From assembly GCF_005377625.1 (NCBI RefSeq), contig NZ_CP040098.1, forward strand, positions 1,178,001 through 1,242,000: a stretch of 64,000 nucleotides of DNA, given 5' to 3'. The position numbers and the translations under genes are program-made. A model generated the notes under the pieces. It worked only from the letters and a program-made list of their open reading frames with translations. It had not been told where the DNA came from and searched no databases. Source of the stretch: Desulfoglaeba alkanexedens ALDC. GTDB lineage: Bacteria > Desulfobacterota > Syntrophobacteria > Syntrophobacterales > DSM-9756. This document shows, piece by piece, positions 9,304-17,142 of this stretch (positions within the stretch are counted from its first letter, which is position 1; each line of letters opens with the position of its first letter).

Positions 9304-9619
9304 ATGCTGAAAGCTTGGAAGCTCACATGCACCGGCTGTGGCCGGGTTTTCGGGATCCACCACATGAACCCGCGATGCGACGCCTGCAGGGAACCTCTGG
9401 AGGTTGAAAAGGTTCGGGGGCGCGTGAACGCGGGCCAGCCGCCGGGACAAATGGGTGCATCCGGCGACGGGCGGCATTCGCCTCCGGCAGGGCAAAACGA
9501 TTCTTTTGAGCCATGCCGTTCCTACAGACCGGGAGCGCTTCCGGAGCATCTTCAGAAACCGGTGGCTCCGGAAGCTGAAAGCGCGCATGGAAGAACACCG
9601 GAGAAACGAACGGTTCTGA
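9304..9619 (+). pseudogene. Small zinc-ribbon gene apparently split by a frameshift
   Basis: Frame 1 from ATG 9304 begins with a zinc ribbon, LTCTGCGRVFGIHHMNPRCD followed by ACREPLEV, resembling ribbons at the N-terminus of threonine-synthase-like and other proteins. From about 9425 that frame becomes low-complexity Pro/Gly-rich. In contrast, frame 2 (after a TGA at 9425-9427) to TGA 9617-9619 reads as good coding sequence: DKWVHPATGGIRLRQGKTIL, later RFRSIFRNRWLRKLKARMEE. The simplest reading is one ~105-residue protein broken by a +1-type shift near 9420, from mutation or sequencing error. If intact, frame 1 alone would give a 128-residue protein overlapping the HIT start. Confidence 0.5.
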
Positions 9620-9665
9620 ACGGGATGATGCACTATGGGTTCAACAGCACCAGGAGGTGTGAGCA

Positions 9666-10076
9666 ATGGCGGATTGCATCTTCTGCATGATCGTCGACGG
9701 CAAAATCCCTTGCGCCAAAGTCTACGAAGACGAATACTCCCTGGCTTTCCTCGACATCAACCCACTCGTATGGGGCCACACACTGCTCATTCCTAAGAGA
9801 CATTTTGTGACCATCTTCGACATGCCCCCCGAAGCGGTGGCGGCCTGCGGTGGAGCGCTGCAGAAGGTGGCCCAGGCCGTCTTCAAGGGCATGAACGCCG
9901 AGGGCATGAACATCTTGCAGAACAATTACGCCATCGCGGGCCAACAAATCGACCATGTTCACTTTCATCTGCTGCCGCGCCGTGCCGGTGACGGCTTCAA
10001 AGTGCCTTGGCCGGCGAAAAAGTATCCTGAAGGCGAGATGGATAAGGTGCTGGAGAAGATCCTCAGGGCTTTCTGA
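9666..10076 (+). CDS. HIT family protein (histidine triad nucleotide hydrolase/transferase)
   Basis: 136 residues from ATG 9666 with AGGAGG 12 bp upstream. N-terminal CIFCMIVDGKIPCAKVYEDE with a Cys pair that commonly binds zinc in bacterial HIT proteins, LDINPLVWGHTLLIPKRH in the middle, and the histidine triad QIDHVHFHLLPR near 100. Typical substrates are AMP-lysine, AMP-NH2 or dinucleoside polyphosphates; none can be assigned here. Convergent with the DUF4338 gene 39 bp downstream. Confidence 0.93.
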   Translation: MADCIFCMIVDGKIPCAKVYEDEYSLAFLDINPLVWGHTLLIPKRHFVTIFDMPPEAVAACGGALQKVAQAVFKGMNAEGMNILQNNYAIAGQQIDHVHFHLLPRRAGDGFKVPWPAKKYPEGEMDKVLEKILRAF

Positions 10077-10115
10077 GAACGCAGTCGCCCTGAAAGCCGG
10101 CCTGCGAGTGGCGCT

Positions 10116-11012
10116 TCAGGGATTGCGCAGTTTTTCCCGGGCCCCGCGGCAGAGCGGATAGACGAAAATGTCTTTGGGAGCAGCGCCGTCCCGGCGATGC
10201 TCCCGGTCCATGCGTCCCCGACCGGTGGTTGTGCCGAGAAAAATCCAGTTGGCCGCCCGGTAACAGGTGCCGCGAAACCGCGCCGAATCCACCAGGGTTT
10301 CCAGCAGCAACGGACGAACCGCGTAACGTGCTTCCCAATCGGTCGCCACCCGCCGCGCCATCTGAGCGAGAGCAGCGCTGGCCAGGTGAGGGATCCTGAC
10401 CCACGGAAGGATCAAAAAGCGGCTGTTCTGAACGATCCGTTGCAAGCCGCGAACACGTTCTTCTTCGTTCCAGCCGATCCAGCGGTCACGGGGCGCCATC
10501 CGCCAGGCAGGGCTTGAAAGCTGCAAGCACCCTACCCTGCGAGGTTCCGAGCCGTGCACGCGGATAAAGTATCTGAGCTGAGCACCAAAAGGCACTTTGA
10601 AGCCCAGGTAGTGATGATGTCCGACCCATTCCCGCCACAGGCGCTGATCTTCCGGGGTCTCCACGATCTCCAAGATCACCGGCGATACTTCCCGAAGGCC
10701 GGCCTCGAACAACTCCGAAGGTGCCACGCGGTTCGCGTCGGCGGGCGGCATGATGGTCGCGGCCTTTCGAGTACGGCTCTGAGATTCCGGAAGCCGAAGA
10801 AAGCCTTGGGCTTCCAGTTCTTCCAGAAAACGCCGGCATTCATGAGCCTTGAGCGATCCGTTGGGGCGGCGCCACTCCAGCAGTTCACACAACGTATGTG
10901 CCAACTCGGTGCGACTCAACCCGGCACAATCGTGCACTGTGTCCCGAATCAACTCCAGTTCTTTTTCCCCGACCTGGATGCCGCAGAAATTCAGATTCTT
11001 CGAATGGTTCAT
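10116..11012 (-). CDS. DUF4338 / DruA-like protein, solitary
   Basis: 298 residues. The central and C-terminal regions carry the DUF4338 pattern: LWREWVGHHHYLGFKVPFGA, CLQLSSPAWRMAPRDRWIGW, NSRFLILPWVRIPHLASAAL, LLETLVDSARFRGTCYRAAN and GTTTGRGRMDRE (positions about 135-275). This family includes DruA of the Druantia anti-phage system, but stand-alone members are common and often lie near mobile DNA. No DruB-E-like genes flank it here. The spacer upstream holds REP-like repeats. Function unknown; nuclease or transposition-related activity has been proposed for the family but cannot be read from this sequence. Confidence 0.85.
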   Translation of the reverse strand: MNHSKNLNFCGIQVGEKELELIRDTVHDCAGLSRTELAHTLCELLEWRRPNGSLKAHECRRFLEELEAQGFLRLPESQSRTRKAATIMPPADANRVAPSELFEAGLREVSPVILEIVETPEDQRLWREWVGHHHYLGFKVPFGAQLRYFIRVHGSEPRRVGCLQLSSPAWRMAPRDRWIGWNEEERVRGLQRIVQNSRFLILPWVRIPHLASAALAQMARRVATDWEARYAVRPLLLETLVDSARFRGTCYRAANWIFLGTTTGRGRMDREHRRDGAAPKDIFVYPLCRGAREKLRNP

Positions 11013-11160
11013 GATCCCCCTCGAACCGGTCTCACGCCTTGCTCACACACAAAGCGCTTGCCCAAAAACAGGCTCACGAACGTTGGGCCCTGACCCGCCT
11101 TCCTCCAGGCAGGGGCTCCTTGTTCCTGTAGAAGCGGCCTCGACCGCGATGCAAACCATC

Positions 11161-11254
11161 TGTAGGAGCGGCGCCCTCGCCGCGATGAAATCGAAGCTGG
11201 AGCTTCTGCACAGTTGTGTTCCCAAGCTGGAACTTGGAAACAAGAAGAAAAACT
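11161..11254. repeat. REP-like palindrome followed by a fragment of the local MITE core
   Basis: 11161-11191 is a REP-like unit (begins TGTAGGAGCGGCGCC, ends CGCGATGAAAT) that recurs at 46005-46035; a diverged version lies at about 11127-11155. 11191-11254 is the reverse complement of part of the MITE core seen at 33225 and 60105, including the TTCCCAAGCTGGAACTTGG palindrome, without the terminal inverted repeats. The rest of the 580-bp spacer 11013-11592 shows no gene; a ribosome site AAGGAGG lies at 11580-11586 for the nitroreductase. Confidence 0.75.
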
Positions 11255-11592
11255 TCCCCGTCAACCAGTGGGATTCTTATCAGAAGTTGTGTGTGGTCCG
11301 ACAGCTAATAAACATTATATCATCCGGGGTGGCGAAATCCCCAAATCCAACAGAAAGACAGGATATGCCGTACGATGGAAGGTAGCATCACTGATCTGAG
11401 AAATCCAGGGGCATGGTTCCATTCGGTCGATGCGCGACCTGCGGTGGTGTGGAAGATTTTGATGGTTTTTGCAACGAGCGCTACAGCCGAAGTCTTCCCA
11501 TCGCGGTTATTCAAGAATCATCAGTCCAAGAATTAGTGTCGTAACGTGGGGAAGACGCCACGAGGACCTAATCACCCACAAGGAGGTATTTC

Positions 11593-12213
11593 ATGGATCT
11601 GGATCGCGTCATAAAGGAACGAAGGAGCATTCGAAAGTTTCGCCCGGACCCTGTCCCCCGCGAGGTACTCCAGGAAGTGATCGAACTGGCGCTTTGGGCT
11701 CCTTCCGGGATGAACCGCCAGGAATGGGAACTGGTGGTCGTCCAGGGGAAACCGCGGGACCGGCTGCTGGAGATCGTCTCCAAATCCCAGGAATACGTCC
11801 TTCCTCACCTCCAGGAACTCTTTTCTGAAAAGATGATCAATATTTCTCTTCAGGTCTTCAAGAACCTCGGAGGGGCACCGGTGGTGGTGTTGGTCACCAT
11901 CCCCAAAGAAGCGGTTCACATCCCCGAAGGCCTGGATCCACGCGGGCGCTACTACCTGGAATTCAACCGCTACAGCCGCCTCCTGAGCGCCGCGGCACTC
12001 ATCCAGAACCTGCTTCTCGCCGCCCATAGCCGGGGACTCGCCACCTGCTGGATGACGGGCCCCAAGTACATGGAAGAAGAAATCAACGCGTTTCTCGGCA
12101 TGGAAGGCAGGGAACTCGTTTCCATCGTGCCCCTGGGATACCCCGACCAGTCGCCTCCCGCTCCGCCGCGCAAAGAAAACGTGGTCCGCTGGGTCGGCTT
12201 CGACAATACCTGA
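11593..12213 (+). CDS. Nitroreductase family protein
   Basis: 206 residues from ATG 11593, with AAGGAGG at 11580-11586. FMN-binding nitroreductase fold: N-terminal IKERRSIRKFRPDPVPREVL, then LALWAPSGMNRQEWELVVV, a central RYSRLLSAAALIQNLLLAAH and GLATCWMTGP, and a C-terminal PLGYPDQSPPAPPRK. These are the usual FMN-phosphate and NAD(P)H-proximal segments. Substrate cannot be predicted; members reduce nitro compounds, quinones or act in flavin chemistry. No obvious operon partner. Confidence 0.93.
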   Translation: MDLDRVIKERRSIRKFRPDPVPREVLQEVIELALWAPSGMNRQEWELVVVQGKPRDRLLEIVSKSQEYVLPHLQELFSEKMINISLQVFKNLGGAPVVVLVTIPKEAVHIPEGLDPRGRYYLEFNRYSRLLSAAALIQNLLLAAHSRGLATCWMTGPKYMEEEINAFLGMEGRELVSIVPLGYPDQSPPAPPRKENVVRWVGFDNT

Positions 12214-12271
12214 CGCGATCCCGTCGATCCTGGTGGCGGTAGAGGGGCGGATAGCCCCAAAGGAGACCGTC

Positions 12272-12435
12272 GTGAATAAGGAGAAGGTCCTCATCGTCTG
12301 TAAGGTGCTTGCGGATGAGCTTCAAGCGTGTCTCGGATCGGACCGTTCCATCGAGGTGAGGAAGTGCAGCCGCTGGACTTGAACCATTTCCGAGCCACAT
12401 TGAATCAGGTGCTGGAAAAGAGGGTCTCCTCGTCG
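12272..12435 (+). pseudogene. Remnant resembling the N-terminus of a DUF1638 protein
   Basis: GTG 12272 has AAGGAGA 6 bp upstream and opens VNKEKVLIVCKVLADELQAC, then stops early at TGA after RKCSRWT. A one-base shift restores LDLNHFRATLNQVLEK, which fits the ...DxxLHxxPxxLxxxLQ... region following the same kind of N-terminus in DUF1638 proteins. After that, the reading collides with the 3' end of the convergent GT2 gene, so the rest of the gene is missing. Recognition is from memory of the family pattern and is tentative. Confidence 0.35.
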
Positions 12436-13298
12436 GAACGACCGCCGGCATGTACCGCGTCGGCGGGCGAAAGCCCCAATTCTTCCGCGACCTGAAATGG
12501 AAGGGAAAGAACGGCGGTTCCTTCGGCGGTTTTTCCACGCTTCAGGCAGCCTGATCCGTAAACGCGGCATTTTTCTTGGAAAACCTGCAGAGCGAGGTGC
12601 TTTTGGTCGAGCAAAAGCGGCGTACCGCGCAGGAGTTTTTCCAGGGCGCGGATGCGGAATCGGTCAAGCGCCGGGACCGTTCTGGAAAGTTGATCCGGAT
12701 GCCCGCCACGCTTGACCACAAGCGGCTTCCGAACCAGGCCGATGGAGTGGCGCCAGCCGATCCGGAGCCAAAGGTCGTAATCTTCGCAAGCCGGAATGGC
12801 TTCGTCGAAGCCGCCGACAGCCTCGAAAAGCGACCGGCGGATCATGACCGCGGAGGGACTCACCAGGCACCGCTCCAACAGCCGAGAGAAACAGTGACCT
12901 TGCGGCTTTTCGTGCCTACGGCCGGGGTTACGACGCCGGCCGTCTTGAATCCAGATTTCATCGGTTTGGCAGATTTCAAGTTCCGGGTGCCGCCGGAGGT
13001 AGGCGGTCTGTTCGGCAAGTTTTTCGGAGAGCCACAGATCGTCGGAATCGAGAAAAGCCAGCCATTGGTTTGACGCCGCCTGCGCGCCCCGGTTCCGGGC
13101 GGCGCTCACCCCCCGCCGTTCCTGCCGGATGACGGTGACCGCCGACCCATAGCGCTTCAGTACCTCCGGGGTTGCATCGTCGGATCCATCGTCGACCACG
13201 ATGATTTCCGGTCGAATCCCCCGCTGGCCTAAGACGCTCCGGATCGCTTCTTCCACCAATCCGGCCCGGTTGTGCACGGGGATCACCACACTCACCAT
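12405..13298 (-). CDS. Glycosyltransferase family 2
   Basis: 297 residues from ATG 13298; the frame is open further upstream but MVSVVIPVHNRAGLVEEAI is the classical GT2 start and lies 14 bp after the stop of the IspH-UbiA gene. GT-A motifs: VVDDGSDDATPEVL (about 33-46), AARNRGAQAASNQWLAFLDS with the DSDD metal-binding motif (about 90), and FDEAIPACEDYDLWLRIG with the acceptor-side ED pair. Transfers a sugar from a nucleotide donor to an unknown acceptor, cytoplasmic face. Last gene of the usp-dusB-ispH/ubiA-GT2 run. Confidence 0.92.
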   Translation of the reverse strand: MVSVVIPVHNRAGLVEEAIRSVLGQRGIRPEIIVVDDGSDDATPEVLKRYGSAVTVIRQERRGVSAARNRGAQAASNQWLAFLDSDDLWLSEKLAEQTAYLRRHPELEICQTDEIWIQDGRRRNPGRRHEKPQGHCFSRLLERCLVSPSAVMIRRSLFEAVGGFDEAIPACEDYDLWLRIGWRHSIGLVRKPLVVKRGGHPDQLSRTVPALDRFRIRALEKLLRGTPLLLDQKHLALQVFQEKCRVYGSGCLKRGKTAEGTAVLSLPFQVAEELGLSPADAVHAGGRSDEETLFSST

Positions 13299-13312
13299 GA
13301 CCGATATACCCG

Positions 13313-15052
13313 TCACGTAATGAAGTTCCAGACAAGGCCCATCACACCGATTCCGACGATTACCAATTCGATGAGGATTTCGAGAACCGGCGCCTGATGG
13401 ATACGCCTGCCGTGGGTTGTCCTGAGGAACCACGCGTAGACGCCGGCGGCCGGAAGCAGGAAAAACGCAAAGGGCGTGAGCGCTCCCAGCCAGGCCCCGC
13501 CGAGGAGCGTGCCCGAAAGGGCGGCCAGCACGATCCAAAGATATCGGATCGTTTCATTCTCCCCCAAGAGCACCACCACTGTTTCCCGTCCCACCAGTCG
13601 ATCGCCCTGGATGTCGAGGCAGTCCATGAAGGCGGTGCGCATCAATACCAGAAGAAAGACCACAATGAACACCAGCAGAATGGAACCGAAGGCGTCGTCA
13701 ATGTGGTCGAGGTGGGGGATGAACACGGTCACGCTGGCCCAGGCGAGCGGAACCGTAAGCGTTTTCGACGCCGGTATATCCTTGATCTTGAGCGCGGAAA
13801 GGCTCTGGCGCCAATGCGGCTGAAGGATGGGAACGGTGTAGATCATGCCGAAGAAGACCAGCAGCACCATGGCGAAGAAAGAGAGCGGCCCCCGCCAAAA
13901 GGCGAGAACAAGAGCCAATGCGGCGGCCAGGAGACTCGCGCTCATGAGCGGAAGTCTCCACCTCCGGTAAAAAGCCGCTCTTTCGGGATCATTCAGCTGG
14001 GTGGCTTCACGGTCCAGATACCTGTTCAGAGTGTGCATGGCGAAAACGTAGGCTCCCGCCATGAAGGCGTCTTGGAGCGTCGACGGAAGCCGCGTCAACG
14101 CCGAAACGGCGGCGGTGAGCCATGCGGCGCCCAAGGCCCCGCCCAGATTGCTGTAGGCGGCGATTTCCGCCCAGCGGGCCCAGGATCGGCGCCCCAGCGC
14201 CTCTTCGCTCCGGATGCCTTCCAGGAAACGCACCACGTTCCGGATCATCCAGTTGGGCGTCGAAGCCCCTGCGGAAACGCCGACCTTGGCGTAGCGACCC
14301 ATCTGCCGGGGAGAAAGGTCTTGCTCGGTTTCCACGTGGTAGGTGGGGACGCCGCATTCCCGCGCCACTTCCGCGAGGCGCACAGTGTTTCCACTGTGGA
14401 ATCCCCCGACGATCACCATGGCGTCCACCTGACGGGCGATGCGTTTCACTTCCGCCTGCCGCTCATGAGTGGCGCCGCAGATCGTATTGTGGACGATCCC
14501 CTGCGGGTACCGTTTTCGAAAACGACGTTCAATTTCCTGGAACACTTCTTCGTTTTGGGTGGTCTGCGCCACGAGAAGCACGCGTTCCCAATGGGCGGGA
14601 AGCGAATCGATCTCGTCGGGTTGCCGCACCACCCGCCCCAAGCCTTCTGTATAGCCCATGAGCCCGATCACTTCGGCGTGGTCCGCATCGCCGGCGATCA
14701 CCGTGTGACCGCCCTTCCGCGCATGCTTTCGGATGATGGCCTGGACCCGCGCGACACGCTTGCAGGTGGCGTCCACAAGCCCGGTGCTGACGGCTCGAAG
14801 TTCTCGGCGCTGTTCGGGGGGGATGCCGTGGGCCCGAACGATGACCTTCTTTCCGGCGCATTCTTCCACGGTGCGCACTTCGCGGACGCCCCGTTCTTCG
14901 AGCATCTCAAGCACCTGGCGATTGTGGATGAGCGGCCCGAAGGTGCAAAGGATCTCCCCCTCCGGCGCTTTCCTCGCGGCTTCCAGCGTCAGTTCCAGGG
15001 CGGTTCGCACTCCCTTGCAGAACCCGGCGGTTTCCGCGACGATCACCTGCAT
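13313..15052 (-). CDS. IspH (LytB) fused to a UbiA-family prenyltransferase
   Basis: 579 residues. Residues 1-285 are a complete 4-hydroxy-3-methylbut-2-enyl diphosphate reductase: the three Fe-S cysteines C12 (AETAGFCKGV), C97 (LVDATCKRV) and C192 (NTICGATHERQAEV), HGIPP at H75, and the GDADHAEVIG active-site segment (H125/E127). Residues about 295-579 are a polytopic UbiA domain with both prenyl-diphosphate motifs: N343-x3-D347 with D355, and DCLDIQGD (D477/D480/D484). The first half makes IPP/DMAPP in the MEP pathway; the second should transfer a prenyl chain to an unidentified acceptor in the membrane. Start ATG 15052 behind GAGGAGA, overlapping dusB by 10 bp. No stop, frameshift or internal ribosome site separates the halves. 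Confidence 0.93.
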   Translation of the reverse strand: MQVIVAETAGFCKGVRTALELTLEAARKAPEGEILCTFGPLIHNRQVLEMLEERGVREVRTVEECAGKKVIVRAHGIPPEQRRELRAVSTGLVDATCKRVARVQAIIRKHARKGGHTVIAGDADHAEVIGLMGYTEGLGRVVRQPDEIDSLPAHWERVLLVAQTTQNEEVFQEIERRFRKRYPQGIVHNTICGATHERQAEVKRIARQVDAMVIVGGFHSGNTVRLAEVARECGVPTYHVETEQDLSPRQMGRYAKVGVSAGASTPNWMIRNVVRFLEGIRSEEALGRRSWARWAEIAAYSNLGGALGAAWLTAAVSALTRLPSTLQDAFMAGAYVFAMHTLNRYLDREATQLNDPERAAFYRRWRLPLMSASLLAAALALVLAFWRGPLSFFAMVLLVFFGMIYTVPILQPHWRQSLSALKIKDIPASKTLTVPLAWASVTVFIPHLDHIDDAFGSILLVFIVVFLLVLMRTAFMDCLDIQGDRLVGRETVVVLLGENETIRYLWIVLAALSGTLLGGAWLGALTPFAFFLLPAAGVYAWFLRTTHGRRIHQAPVLEILIELVIVGIGVMGLVWNFIT

Positions 15053-16152
15053 CGGGCGCTCTCCTCACCGGCCTTGCAAACGTGAAACGGGAGGTCGCCG
15101 GAAGCCAGCGCATCGATCCAGTCTCGGAAAACGGCTTCCATGGCGCCGATGGTGCGCACCGTCATGAGTCGGGCACGAAGTGGCGAGGATTCGGGGAGTC
15201 CCCTGGAGTACCACATGAGCACTTTTCGGTAGTGACCGGGAGGCAGAGGCCGTTCCGCCCGGAAGGCTTGCAGGTGAGCCTGAACGGTTTCCCGGAAATC
15301 CTTCCAGGTCGGTTCGGGGTTCCACGGACCGACTCGCCCCCAATGACGGGCGATGGCGGAAAAGATCCAGGGATTGCCGAGGGCCGCCCGCCCGATCATG
15401 ACGGCGTCGCAGCCCGTTTCCGAAAGCATCCGATCCGCGTCCGAAGGATCCATGACGTCGCCGTTTCCGATGATCGGGATGCTCACGGCCTGCGTTGCGC
15501 GGCGGATCTGCCGCCAGTCGGCTTCGCCGCCGTAAAGCTGCTTGGCCGTCCGGGCGTGGACCGTCACGGCATCGGCTCCCGCGGCCTCCAGGCCGCGAAC
15601 CACTTCCACCACGTTGACGGCCCGCTGGTCCCAGCCGATGCGGATCTTGACCGTGACGGGGATGTCCACCGCCCGTTTCACGGCGGAGACCATGGCGAAG
15701 AGTTTACCGGGCGTGCGGAGCAGGGCCGCTCCCGCCCCCTGCCGGACCACCTTCCGCACCGGGCAGCCGGCATTGATATCGACACTGTCGGCGCCCCGTT
15801 CAGCCACTTTCCGGGCCACCCCGGCCATGGTTTCCGGGTCGGAACCGAAGATCTGGACGGCCACGGGAACACCGATTTCCGGGTCCCGTTTGAACAGGTT
15901 CCAGCTTCCGGAATGGTTGCGGATGAGCCCTTCGCTGCTGATCATTTCGGTGGTCACAAGCCCTGCGCCCAGACGGGCCGCGAGCCTCCGGAAGGGCCGA
16001 TCGGTTACACCCGCCATGGGCGCAAGCACAAGCGGGGGATCGATCAGAAGCTCACCGATCCGAAGCGGCGTCACTCTGAATGCATTTTCCGTTTTCAGAA
16101 CCTTCTGAATCTTCAATGACGCCACCTCACTGCACCCGGTACATGTCGGCAT
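15043..16152 (-). CDS. dusB: tRNA-dihydrouridine synthase B
   Basis: FMN enzyme reducing uridine to dihydrouridine in tRNA. Signature segments: LAPMAGVTDRPFRRLAARLG, VDINAGCPVRKVVRQGAGAA with the catalytic Cys, IRIGWDQRAVNVVEV, VHARTAKQLYGGEADWRQI, IIGNGDVMDPSDADRML and MIGRAALGNPWIF. 369 residues from ATG 16152 (GGAGG only 3-4 bp upstream). A TTG start about 36 bp inside with GAGGTG before it is a plausible alternative, because the family usually begins close to LRIGELLIDPPLVLAPM. Sits between usp (37 bp upstream) and the IspH-UbiA gene. Confidence 0.95.
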   Translation of the reverse strand: MPTCTGCSEVASLKIQKVLKTENAFRVTPLRIGELLIDPPLVLAPMAGVTDRPFRRLAARLGAGLVTTEMISSEGLIRNHSGSWNLFKRDPEIGVPVAVQIFGSDPETMAGVARKVAERGADSVDINAGCPVRKVVRQGAGAALLRTPGKLFAMVSAVKRAVDIPVTVKIRIGWDQRAVNVVEVVRGLEAAGADAVTVHARTAKQLYGGEADWRQIRRATQAVSIPIIGNGDVMDPSDADRMLSETGCDAVMIGRAALGNPWIFSAIARHWGRVGPWNPEPTWKDFRETVQAHLQAFRAERPLPPGHYRKVLMWYSRGLPESSPLRARLMTVRTIGAMEAVFRDWIDALASGDLPFHVCKAGEESARCR

Positions 16153-16189
16153 TCTCCTCCGAACCCGCTGAAAAACTCCCGGACAGCTC

Positions 16190-16606
16190 CTACTTCACCG
16201 TCACCACGGGACAGGGAGCGTTCAGGATCACAAAGCGGGAGGTGGACCCGAAAAGCAGTTTGCTCACCTGGGATCGTTTCCGGACACCCACCACAATCTC
16301 GTCCACATGGTTTTCGTCGGCGAACTGAACCAGGTCTTCTCCGGCCGAAAGCCCCCTCACCAGAAGATGCGTTTCGTAGGGTATCCCCTCGTCGCGGAAA
16401 AGGCTCTCGGCCTGCTGCAGCCCGTCACGGGCCGTTTCGATTTTTTCCAGGGAATCCTCATGGCCGCCTATGAGTGACCAAGCCACGTAAACCCTGGCCT
16501 TGAAATGGCGCGCATGGAAAACGGCCAGCTTCAGGGCTTCCTTCGCAGTTCGCGTTCCATCGTACCCCACGAGTATCTTGAAGCCTCTCCGGGTCTCGTC
16601 GTTCAC
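16190..16606 (-). CDS. Universal stress protein, UspA family
   Basis: 138 residues from GTG 16606 (AGGAAG 8 bp upstream). Starts with ILVGYDGTRTAKEALKLAV and ends with an ATP-binding-type loop IVVGVRKRSQVSKLLFGSTS followed by RFVILNAPCPVVTVK. This matches the G-x2-G-x9-G-[ST] nucleotide site, so it probably binds ATP. First gene of the minus-strand run usp-dusB-ispH/ubiA-GT2. Confidence 0.92.
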   Translation of the reverse strand: MNDETRRGFKILVGYDGTRTAKEALKLAVFHARHFKARVYVAWSLIGGHEDSLEKIETARDGLQQAESLFRDEGIPYETHLLVRGLSAGEDLVQFADENHVDEIVVGVRKRSQVSKLLFGSTSRFVILNAPCPVVTVK

Positions 16607-16723
16607 CGTATCTTCCTGTGGCTGAGTGGTTGATCTTCGGGACCGCCTTTGCGGCCGCCCCCGGTCCGGCCATGTCGCTCCCGCTCGGTTTCAGCCCATG
16701 TCCTGCGGAGCGCCCTCCGCGTT

Positions 16724-16921
16724 TCAGCCGCGAAGCCGATCATAACCACGGACCGGCCGGTTCATTTCTTCCTCGATGATACCCATGCCGCCTTCAAGAC
16801 TTTCCTCCAAAAGACGCCGGAGAACCTGGTCGTCGACGACCGTGAGGCCTTCCCGCACGTTGAACCGCCGAAGGAAAGCTCGGGGTACAGACGCAACCTC
16901 AACCGGAAAATCGGCCCGCAA
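16724..16921 (-). other. Unrecognised short open frame, possible gene remnant
   Basis: A 65-residue frame from a TTG at 16921 (open back to a TAA at 16964-16966) reads FPVEVASVPRAFLRRFNVRE and LRRLLEESLEGGMGIIEEEM, with a protein-like composition but no convincing start or ribosome site. It overlaps the tail of the four-helix-bundle remnant in another frame. I do not recognise the family. The rest of the 16607-17142 spacer holds the remnant and MITE fragment listed separately. Confidence 0.25.
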
Positions 16922-17012
16922 TATGGTTGCCTGTTCTGCTATTTGGAAGCTGTTCCATGATCTTTATGATTCGCACCGAATAATCAAGCAGCCTTTCTTC
17001 CAGGTCATATAC
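16899..17012 (-). pseudogene. Truncated four-helix-bundle (23S rRNA intervening-sequence type) protein gene
   Basis: About 37 codons read YDLEERLLDYSVRIIKIMEQ then LPNSRTGNHIAGR before a premature TGA at 16899. This is the N-terminal third of the four helix bundle proteins (TIGR02436-like), which normally continue with Q-L-x-R-S-G-T-S-P and about 80 more residues. The 5' side is interrupted by a MITE fragment ending at 17070. It lies immediately downstream of the 3' end of the Hsp70 cluster. Confidence 0.55.
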
Positions 17013-17023
17013 CTGCTTCCCCT

Positions 17024-17070
17024 CGTTCCCAAGCTGGAGCTTGGGAACAAGAAGCAAAAGATCTGCACCC
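17024..17070 (-). repeat. Truncated copy of the GGGTGCAGATCTTTT MITE
   Basis: 17056-17070 is the terminal inverted repeat (AAAAGATCTGCACCC on the plus strand), and 17027-17055 carries the TTCCCAAGCTGGAGCTTGGGAA palindrome core (first 20 bases TTCCCAAGCTGGAGCTTGGG). Compared with the full copies at 33225 and 60105, the interior and the opposite end are missing, with the core joined directly to the GAGGGGAA segment. Confidence 0.8.
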
Positions 17071-17142
17071 AACCAAAATGTCTCGCGCAAAGGCGCAAAC
17101 AGATTTTCTTATTTTTTGTGACAGTACCTCAGGAGTCAGGCA

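Noticed and set aside
10116-11012. Complete Druantia defence system
   Set aside because: Only a DruA-family gene is present; flanking genes are HIT and nitroreductase, with no helicase or other Druantia components.
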